Part shown: in pieces, positions 56,790 through 64,000 of the stretch
Position numbering within the stretch: the stretch's first letter is position 1
Layout of the letters: the number at the start of each line of letters is the position of its first letter
Source of the DNA: Ditylenchus dipsaci
Taxonomy: Eukaryota > Nematoda > Chromadorea > Rhabditida > Anguinidae
Reading direction: 5' to 3'
Length of the DNA: 64,000 nt
Assembly: GCA_004194705.1 (NCBI GenBank)
Contig: SADC01000021.1
Location: 620,001 to 684,000 of the forward strand
The notes under the pieces: generated by a model
The model's database searches: none
What the model was told of the DNA's origin: nothing
The model's input: only the letters and a program-made list of their open reading frames with translations
Position numbers and translations under genes: made by a program

Positions 56790-57040
56790 TCGCTAGTTGC
56801 TTTTCTTCGTTGCGAATAGCCGTGGAAAAGACAAGCGAGGGATTAGCTCCACATCCATGAGGCGTAACAAGTCTAAAATAAACAGTAAAAGCAGTGAAGA
56901 AACTTAAAAACAATGAATTATACTTGATGAATTGACCGCTTTTGAGCCAAAACCAAGCTCTGCCTTTGCATCCATTGACATCACAGTTGGCAGAGACTTT
57001 GCTTTCATTGTTTCCGTTTAATTCCCATGTTCCGAGTTAA
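56790..57040 (-). pseudogene. FLYWCH zinc-finger region upstream of the Ulp1 domain
   Basis: Minus-strand exon ending at 56924 reads TWELNGNNESKVSANCDVNG then CKGRAWFWLKSGQFIK. After a 51-nt intron it continues LVTPHGCGANPSLVFSTAIR. The W..N.......C.....C.GRA........TPHGCG.NPS pattern resembles FLYWCH fingers (two Cys, then H-x-H), with the second His replaced. A further one-base shift separates it from the RMADKRLKTLVKEAVKNWAE segment that leads into the Ulp1 exons, so the two probably form one protein. Confidence 0.5.
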
Positions 57041-57204
57041 AAGCGTACGACCTTGCGAGGATCTGTAACGAATAAGGAAATGTGATAGGGTACTAAAAAA
57101 GCGGAGCAGGTATCCTATACACCCGCAGTCAAAATTTGCTTGGGACTCCACAGTTGATTTTCCTATTATAATTGACTATGAAGAAGGAGCTGTTAGCGAA
57201 TAGT

Positions 57205-58825
57205 GTCAGTGTTTGCGTGAGCTCACTCACTCTCACTCTCACACTTAATTTTTTATTTTTATTCTCGCTCACTCTCACTCACTCTAAAATTTCTGCTCTC
57301 ACTATCACTCTCACTTGCTTATTTTTTTGTTCTCAGTGAGAACAGAGTGAGAATTGCATTTTTCTGGTTAAGGCCAAGATTAACAGAGTTTTATTGAAAT
57401 TATAGCAATTCGTACACCTAAATGCAAAAATAAGAAAGAATATCCCATATTCATCCAGCACAGTTTTGCCTTAGCTGCCTTTTTTCATAACTTGGTCATG
57501 CAATTCGGCTAAGTAGTTCTCATTATTGACCATAACCAATATAATAAGCATGATTAACTATAGTTTCGGCCTAACACATACAAGGTCGACTTTCGATATA
57601 ACGCGACCCCTTATGACCAGAAAAAAAGTTTCGTTGAGCCCCGTTATATCAAAGTTAAATTTGACTCACTTCTTTTTGCTGGTTGAATTTTATTCATTCT
57701 CACTCACAGTGAGAATCTAGCATTGTGAGGGTCACTTTACATCAAGAATCGAGTTATATCGGCGTTGCGTTTTATCGAAAGTTGACTGTGAAATTCAACC
57801 AAATGACAAGCATCCTGTATCTGAAATAATGGGTCAGCTCATGCTATTAAAGGCTCAGACATGTGTTTGCACTAGTTCTTTAAATATTTATTAGTTATCA
57901 ATAAAAATGCCTTTATTAAATTAAATTTTGATAAAAAAAAAGGGCGCTACTCGGTTATACCCCCCCCCCCAAAAGTGCTACTCGGGAATACCCCCCCCCC
58001 AATCCTAGGAGCTACTCGGTTATACCCCCCCCCCAAAATCAAGATTTTTAGGAGTGGTCAAAACACATTTTTAAAGGGCCTGACCTCTTCCTACTCGGTG
58101 GTCCCCGCCAATTCAAAAATTTTCCCTTGATCATTGGACTTCTGTACGGATTTTTCCGCTAGGTTTCTAACAAAACTAAGCCTAAAATTTGATTTTAGAC
58201 CTAGTTTTGTTAGAAACGTGGCGGAATAATCCGTACAGAAGTCCAATGATCAAGGGAAAATTTTGAATTGGCGGGGGACCACCGAGTAGGAAGAGGTCAG
58301 GCCTTTAAGCAATAATTTTGCCATAAAAGGACCAGAAAAGCAATTAAAATAGGGTTCAAGGGCTGTATTGGGAGGGGAAGGGACAAAACAGGGGCCACTT
58401 TTATATTGCCTATAAGTACCAAAGAGTATTAGCGTTGAAGTCACTTTCAAACCCAGCCACTTGTGGTGCACGTAAAAGTATAAGTACTCGAAATGATCGG
58501 ACCGATCAGCCGGGCGGATCCTGATGGTTGTCGTTTAACTTTTGGATGGCTGAGCCTCTGGCTCGTAGCCTCAGGCTGGAAATTGGGTATTACCGAGTAG
58601 CGTCAAAAAAAGATTGAATTTTCTTTATTCATTCTCACTCATAGTGAGAATCTCAGTGAGAATCTCACTCTCACTCACTGTCGTTTTTTTTCATTCGCAC
58701 TCTCACTCTCATTCTCACTGCACTGAAATTTTCACCCTGACTCTCACTCTCATTCTCACTGCCCCAAAATATTTTCATTCTGACTCTCACTCACTGAATG
58801 AAAATCAAAGTGAGTGCAAACACTG
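57205..58825. mobile_element. hAT element with CTCACTCTC satellite arms and nested MITEs
   Basis: The ends CAGTGTTTGCGTGAGC (57207) and, from the right, CAGTGTTTGCACTCAC match the element at 368. The flanks CGAATAGT and CGAATGGT are a probable TSD with one mismatch. CTCACTCTCACTC arrays lie at 57215-57355 and 58625-58810. It contains a diverged mariner MITE (57583-57790) and the G-tract MITE 57945-58603. Confidence 0.7.
57945..58603. mobile_element. G-tract MITE of the GGCGCTACT type
   Basis: The ends GGCGCTACTCGGTTATACC and, from the right, GACGCTACTCGGTAATACC. At the left the unit GCTACTCGG[T/G]WATACC plus 10-12 C is repeated three times in tandem. It hosts a palindromic MITE at about 58085-58310 (family of 13493). 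The TSD is obscured by A runs. Confidence 0.7.
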
Positions 58826-58999
58826 CGAATGGTAGACTTCAGCCAAAATAACAAGGGCGGTGCGAAAAAGAAATGCATGAACGAAGTTTTGATTTGTGAA
58901 CAGAAAATTAAATAATGGCGGCGGGAATTGTCGGCGGAAAATTGGCAGCGGAAAATTGACTGGTACCGAGATACTCTTGTTTTACTTTATTCGCTTGAC

Positions 59000-59710
59000 G
59001 GCTAGGATACATTTGGCAAAAACGAAACTTGGCAAAAGCAAAAGTTGGCAAAAAGTTGCCTTGGTCCCCCTGCTGTCAAAAAAATCTGAAAGTCATAAAA
59101 AAGGTATGCACCCAGGTAGATTCGAACCAGCAACCTCAACATCCTCCCCCCCTAGAATCGCACAGAACCCCATCCAGAGTGGCCGAAATCCAAAAGTAAC
59201 TTGTTTTTTAAGGGTTGACTGAAGGAGGGTAAACTTTTTGCGAAAATTCGATTGAGCGGATCAGAATTCGGGTCAGATGGGCTTAATCGCCCCACAACTC
59301 CAACCTGAACCACTCAAAACCACCGTAAACCTGGAATTCTGAGCGATTAAGCCTATACGACCAAAAAATCTGATCCGCTCAATCGAATTCTCGCAAAAAG
59401 TTACCCCCCCCTTTTTCAGTCAACCCCAAAAAAACAGTTATTTTTGGATTGCGGCCACTTTGGATGGAGTTCTGGGCGATTCTAAGGGGTGATGTTGAGG
59501 TTGCTGGTTCGAATCCACCTGGGTGCATACCTTTTTTATGACTTTTAGACACTTTTGGACAACAGGGGGACCAAGGCAATTTTTTGTCCACTTTCGTTTT
59601 GCCAAGTTTCGTTATGCCAAGTTTTTTTTGCCATTTTTCGATTTTGCCAAGTTTTGTTTTGCCAAAACCTACGTTTGCCAAGTTTCGTTTTTTCCAAATG
59701 TATCCTAGCC
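59000..59710. mobile_element. Mutator-like MITE with TTGGCAAAACGAAAC satellite arms
   Basis: Inverted ends GGCTAGGATACATTTGG and a perfect 8-bp TSD CGCTTGAC (58992-58999, 59711-59718). TTGGCAAAAA/CGAAACTTGGCAAAA repeats lie inside both ends. The interior palindrome (GCGGATCAGAATTCGGGTC, CCTGGAATTCTGAGCGATT) is that of 35471 and 42972. A tRNA-like B box (GGTTCGAATCCACCTGGG) occurs in both arms. Confidence 0.88.
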
Positions 59711-60042
59711 CGCTTGACACTTGCTTTCTAAGACTTTAGAATAGTTATAATTGAAAATTTAAAAATGTTTCACGATCTTACCTTATATTTACATTTATGC
59801 ATGAAATATTTGTCAAGAAATAAATCAAAAAACAATATATACAAAGACACAGTATGTGCGGATGCATTGTGAACATCAAAACACGAATGCGGTGAGAATG
59901 CGGAAACCGGTTCATTGTGAACGCAATTCCGCATCCGCATGCGGATGCAGAGCCATTGTGAACGTATGGTAAGATGTGTATTTTCGAAATTTTACATGTT
60001 ATACTCAATTAACTGCATATCTGCCTATGCTTCCTATTTTCG

Positions 60043-60206
60043 GCCAGCGACAGATTGAGACAATGACGATTGAGACAGAATCATCGGTCTTATTCGGCAA
60101 ATATTTGGTTTTGTTAACATTTAGTTTTGCAAATATTTGCCGAATAAGACCGATGATTCTGTCTCAATCGTCATTGTCTCAATTTGAATTGTCTCAATCT
60201 GTCGCT
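60043..60206. mobile_element. Small Mutator-like palindrome with GAGACAATG units
   Basis: The left end GGCCAGCGACAGATTGAGAC and inverted right end CAATCTGTCGCTG. CCTATTTT flanks both sides. The arms are almost identical. The terminus matches the element at 14324, but the satellite (TTGAGACA) differs from that one (TTGCGACA) by a few bases. Confidence 0.65.
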
Positions 60207-60769
60207 GCTCCTATTTTTTCATTTAGATACAGAAGCTTTGGCGTGCAGACAAGCTCGGACTTTAACCCTTAAAAGAAAAGTTCTGTAATTTTATAGTTTA
60301 GTCGGACCCTCAGAAAATTGGAGATTAAGTGTTTGGGCTCAAATGAAAGCCTACGATGTGTTGAGTACGATAACTCCGAATTCGACCAATTTCTATCACT
60401 AATTCGCCGAGCTGTGGCCTCTCGAAGTTTGGTACTCAGAAAAACCAGTACATTTGTTAAAACATTTTATACTTAGTGAAAATATGATGATGTACACTTG
60501 TTTAATGGGCACTTCTTTAGTGCCCCCCCCCATACTCAGATTTTTTTTAAAAGTGATCCAAAATCACCCCCCGAACTCATTTTTTCTACACAACAAGATA
60601 CGAGAAGCATTACGAATTACGAACAAAATTTATACACGATCGGAATTTTACTGATTTTGTCTTTGTTAAGTCCAATTTCAATCCTTTGTCATGTGTACGT
60701 CAATAATTTTTTTTTGAAATTTTTTAAAAACTGTGAGAGTGTGTTTTTAAAGGCAATGTGGCGACCAGT

Positions 60770-60967
60770 GTTTTCGTAAACGAATACGGAACCAATGCGA
60801 AATGAAATCAAAGTGAAATTTTGAAATGAAAACGAAAAAGAAATCGAAAACGAAATCAAAACGAATTCGTTTTCGCATTCATTTCACATTGCCATTCGTT
60901 TTCGTTTCGCTTTGAGACACCATTTCGTTTTCATTTTGCTTCGCAAATTCGTTCGTAAATACGATTT
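60770..60967. repeat. Truncated element with GAAATGAAAACG repeats
   Basis: It begins CAGTGTTTTCGTAAACGAA, a hAT-like terminus, followed by AACGAAATCRAAACGAA repeats and their inverse (CATTTCGTTTTC). The expected right end is cut off by the element starting at 60968. Confidence 0.5.
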
Positions 60968-62634
60968 GGCTGTACCGAAAAAGGTAAAGAAATATTTGGT
61001 AAAAGGCACATTTGGTAAAAAAAACTTTTTGGTAAAAAAAAAATTTGGTAAAAGCACATTTGGTAAAAATTTTTTTGGTAAAGGCACATTTGGTAAAAAA
61101 AATTTGGTGAAGGCATATTTGGTAAATTTTCTTTAGTAAGGCACTTTGTAGTTGTTTTTGTGTCAAAGACCTTCTTATTCCAACTTTTTCTTCTCTTTCC
61201 CTTTCTTTCTCCAGGTTTCTATATCTATATCCTCCCAGTAAAGTTCTTCTTAATTATACTCATATTTTTTAACTTAAAATTATGTGTTAGATTAGGTTTG
61301 TTATGACCAAAATCAATATTTCACCCGCAAACCCCAAAACGTGCGGTGGTTACCTCCTAGTCAGGATGTCCACCTGGATGGCCTACAAAATTAAAATTTC
61401 TTTAGAATAAAAAATAAACCATTTTTTCTTACTTAAAATTGTGTGAGGAATTCGGCTTGTTAAGACCAAAAGTGCGATTTTACCTACCTAACTCCAAACC
61501 TGGGGTGGTTACCACCTAGACAGGTTGATATCCAGGTGACTCCAGAGTAGGGTAAATTCACCCAAATGCCCTAAAAAGTCAAACGCGTGTTTTTTATATC
61601 TTTAATTGGTAAAAAAAGTATGCGCTCAGGTGAATTCGAACCAGCGACCTCTAAATCAGCCCTTAGAATCACTAAGAACCCCATTATCCAGTGTGACCAA
61701 ACCAAATGGTCGTCCACTTGGATCCAAAATTCTTTTTTGACGTTTCCGGGTTCTAAAACATTTTTTTGCACTAATTCGAGCATCCTGAAGATGGTCTGAC
61801 AGTGGTAAAATCACGTTTTATCGAGAAATTTTGGAGTTATTGCTAACGATTGATTTTGATAAATAGAAAAATTCAAAATAAATTTCAATTTTGATAAATA
61901 AATCGTTAGCAATAACTCAAAAATTTCTGGATAAAACGTAATTTTACCACTGTCAAACCATCTTCAGGAGGCTCGAATTAGTGCAAAAAAAATTAAGAAC
62001 CCGGAAACGTGAAAAACATTTTCGATCCAAGTGGACGACCACTTGTTTTGGTTCGTCCCTCTGGATGGAGTTCTGAGCGATTATAAGTGGTGATGTAGAG
62101 CATGCTGATTCGAATCCACCTGGGCGCATACCTTATCTTTTATCATGATTTTGAGTATTTGAGTGGTGTAGAAGTGCATACACTCATCACCAAGCTCGCT
62201 GGTTCAAACCCCTCTGGGTGTAATAGTCCTGAGTAGAGGACCTCGATTCATGTCCTGGTCACTAGGTGCTTAACGGGGTTCGGAGAGCATAAAGTGCTTT
62301 TAGATGATTGGAGAAACGTCTATGCCCTCCGAAAACGGTGTCTCTGTGACCAAAACAGCCAATTCCGCGTCGAAATAAGATCTATGGCCAAAACAAGAAC
62401 TCTATGACCAAAAAGATATACCACCCAAAATATCCACGGAAAAAGTGCTTTACCAAAAAGTTTTCTTACCACATGTGCCTTTACCAAAAGAAATTTTACC
62501 AAATGTGCCTTTACCAAAAAATTTTTTACCAAATGTGCCTCTACCAAAAAAATTTTACCAAATGTGCCTTTACCAAATGAGTCTTTACCAAAAAAATTTT
62601 TACCAAATATTTTTTTACCTTTCTCGGTACAGCC
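60968..62634. mobile_element. Mutator-like element with TTTGGTAAAGGCACA satellite arms
   Basis: Inverted ends GGCTGTACCGAAAAAGGTAAA. The flanks TACGATTT and CTCGATTT share six of eight bases as a possible TSD. CATTTGGTAAAAAAA units fill 60995-61135 and, inverted, 62445-62620. The interior includes two inverted tRNA-like B-box segments (GAATTCGAACCAGCGACC near 61631 and GATTCGAATCCACCTGGG near 62108) and a palindrome around 61790-61960. Confidence 0.7.
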
Positions 62635-62699
62635 CTCGATTTCGTAAAGGAAAATTTTTTAGGGGGGGGGGGGTGGTATTCTATATTAGGGTCAAACAT

Positions 62700-62850
62700 T
62701 TTGTGTTATAGACGGCGGACGGCCGGCTACGAAGTACGGCAGGACGGCCGGCAGGACGAGATGGAAAATTTTAAAAATGGGACGGCCGGGCGGACGGCCG
62801 TCGTAAGTCTCAAAAGACGGGGACAGGACGCCGTCCAAATTTAAAAAATG
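62700..62850. repeat. GGACGGCCGG repeat block
   Basis: GACGGCCGGCAGGACG and GGACGGCCGGGCGGACGG units, with GACGGGGACAGGACGCCGTCC at the right. It looks like another GC-rich satellite element, but ends and TSD were not identified. Confidence 0.45.
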
Positions 62851-62870
62851 TGCCCCACTATGGTTAATAC

Positions 62871-63069
62871 TAGAGTTTTCGAAATAGCCGGCTATTTATT
62901 TTTCGGCTATATAGCCGGCTAAATAGCCGAAAATAGCCGTAAATCGGCTATTTATAAAAAAAATTTGCTTTGCATATGTAAAATTAAAATTTTTAATGCA
63001 ACCAATCTTTATTTCGGCATAATTAATAGTCAGCTCAATGCTCGGCTATTTCGTTCTTAGACAACTCTA
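62871..63069. mobile_element. 199-bp hAT MITE with ATAGCCGGCT repeats
   Basis: The ends are TAGAGTTTTCGAAATAGCC and, from the right, TAGAGTTGTCTAAGAACG. The TSD is GTTAATAC/GTTAAGAC (7 of 8). ATAGCCGGCTAAATAGCC repeats occupy the left part. Confidence 0.75.
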
Positions 63070-63114
63070 GTTAAGACCGACATTTACCGTATTTTCTCTA
63101 TTAATAACCAGTCC

Positions 63115-63425
63115 TGTTCATTTGATTCATCGATTCGCGAATCAATTAAAATTGCGCGCCAACGTCATGAATCAATCAACTCGCGCAAATTTTTTGATAT
63201 GAATCGATTAAATCGATTCGCGAGACAAAAAAAGACGCGCGAATCGAATCAATCGATTCGCGACTTATCGATTCGCCAAATTTCGCGAATCAATCGATTC
63301 GCGAATCGATTTGAACGATTCAATTAATTCACGAATCGATTGATTCGCGAGTTATCGATTCGCTATGTTTCGCGAATCAATCGATTCGCGATTTTTCGAC
63401 TCATTAGCTCTTGCGAATCGATTCT
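63115..63425. repeat. ATCGATTCGCGAA satellite block
   Basis: About a dozen copies of the near-palindromic GAATCGATTCGCGA in both orientations, with short AT spacers. It begins after a CCGTATTTTCTCTATTAA pogo-type end at 63089, which appears cut off. No TSD was found. The motif is self-complementary and could form a series of hairpins. Confidence 0.6.
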
Positions 63426-63564
63426 TCTTTTAATTATCTGTATAATTATCATTTCTTATTTCGTTCCTTCATGCCTCGTAGATCTCTAAACCACCCTTAA
63501 TAGTCTTGAACGATTAAAATCGTGCCGGGTTTAGCTGGGTGTAAATGAATAAGAATGACTGAGA

Positions 63565-63817
63565 GGTCGAATTTGGAGTTCTCGGTCTATCCAGCTCCCA
63601 AGTCTCTACATCGGTGGTTGAGCCCTGAAATTCTGTTAGCATTTGACTGTGTCTTTCTTTTAACTGATCTCGTTTAATTTAGGTGTTAACCACTCACACG
63701 ACTCTTGAGAACTCTGATTGTGCTTTCATGGTGGATAATGAGGCTATTTACGACATCTGCCGAAGAAAACTGGGAGTGGACCGTCCATTATACATCAATC
63801 GAAGTCGTCTGATAGCC
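63565..63817 (+). pseudogene. Alpha-tubulin fragment
   Basis: It covers about 55 residues of alpha-tubulin from the middle of the protein. The first part reads SNLEFSVYPAP, then after a one-base deletion VSTSVVEP, a stop (TGA where TAC is expected) and NS. A 48-nt GT..AG intron (63635-63682) precedes [20 protein letters not shown] then [20 protein letters not shown] and SRLIA, after which similarity ends. The sequence is highly conserved in all eukaryotes, so identity is certain. The frameshift, nonsense change and loss of the following exon sequence point to a pseudogene, although the first two could be base-calling errors. Confidence 0.88.
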
Positions 63818-64000
63818 ATTTTGAATCGCTTCCATCCACCTTGATATAGTGATGGTATGGTGATATGGTCTTGACATGGTCTTGATGTACCTCTAATTGT
63901 TCTCAACCCTGTTAACTGGTATTCATCTAACCTCAGTGGTCATGATCCAGCCACAATAGGTATGAACCACGCTTACTATGCTATTTTTTAAGATACTCGC
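63818..64000. other. Right edge, nothing recognised
   Basis: After the tubulin similarity ends there are short TGATATGGTCTTGACATGG-type repeats (63845-63890) and AT-rich DNA up to the window edge. No further exon is visible. Confidence 0.5.

Larger units (their letters stand above)
55142..58967. mobile_element. Mutator-like transposon encoding FLYWCH and Ulp1 proteins
   Basis: The left end GGGTGCATGACAATTTGCCG and the right end, read inward, GGTACCAGTCAATTTTCCGC are followed by CCGCCGACAATTTT repeats (55155-55255 and 58915-58955, inverted). The TSD is GAGATACTCT, 10 bp, perfect (55132-55141, 58968-58977). The element carries minus-strand genes for a FLYWCH finger and a Ulp1-type protease, the cargo known from some animal Mutator-superfamily elements. 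No Mutator DDE transposase is recognisable. It is interrupted by the hAT at 57205-58825. Confidence 0.8.
54896..59975. mobile_element. Outer element with CCGCATCCG satellite arms
   Basis: TTCACAATG and CCGCATCCGCATGCGG-type repeats at 54896-55085 recur inverted at about 59850-59970 (GCATTGTGAAC, CCGCATCCGCATGCGG). This pattern brackets the Mutator-like element 55142-58967 and the MITE 59000-59710, which would be nested in it. A TSD was not found. Confidence 0.5.

Overview
This is AT-rich nuclear DNA from an animal. The evidence is a split calmodulin-like gene, a membrane receptor with an IL-17-receptor-type SEFIR domain, a C2H2 zinc-finger gene, and fragments of alpha-tubulin and a long-chain acyl-CoA synthetase. 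Most resolvable introns are tiny (about 44-71 nt, typically 53-55) and GT..AG. No operons, ribosome-binding sites, phage or CRISPR are visible. The sequence does not allow a species call; an invertebrate with compact genes and repeat-flooded intergenic DNA fits best.

Genes, left to right: calmodulin-like protein (+, 20616-23465); acyl-CoA synthetase fragment (+, about 26195-26440, partly duplicated in inverted orientation); C2H2 zinc-finger gene (-, 39530-41563); an unidentified two-exon gene (-, 44656-45288); unidentified exons (-, 49436-51260); SEFIR receptor (-, 54224-54824); alpha-tubulin fragment (+, 63565-63817). The transposons carry their own genes: a pogo/Tigger transposase (3.1-4.2 kb), a PIF/Harbinger transposase and its partner protein (31.4-35.4 kb), FLYWCH zinc-finger proteins (33.7-34.3 and 56.8-57.0 kb), a Ulp1/C48 cysteine protease (55.7-56.8 kb) and BED fingers in two hAT elements (38.7 and 47.0 kb).

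Most of the rest is DNA transposons, many delimitable to the base by target-site duplications (TSDs). Groups seen: hAT (8-bp TSD; termini such as TAGRG or CAGNG); Mutator-like (8-10-bp TSD; termini GGGTGC, GGCT, GGATGG or GGCCAGCGA); pogo/Tc1-mariner (TA); PIF/Harbinger; and an unclassified 8-bp-TSD group whose inverted ends contain long G/C homopolymers and which shares a GC-rich hairpin core. Insertions are nested up to six deep (31.0-39.2 kb).

The most unusual signal is architectural. Many elements carry arrays of short tandem repeats just inside their ends, inverted between the two arms. Elements with the same termini carry different satellites, and elements with different satellites carry the same interior, as if ends, satellites and interiors were exchanged as modules. 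A second window-wide signal is that nearly every multi-exon or transposon gene has one or more single-base deletions, often in a homopolymer, inside otherwise well-preserved coding sequence. That means either recent decay or uncorrected sequencing indels, and all pseudogene calls here should be read with that in mind.
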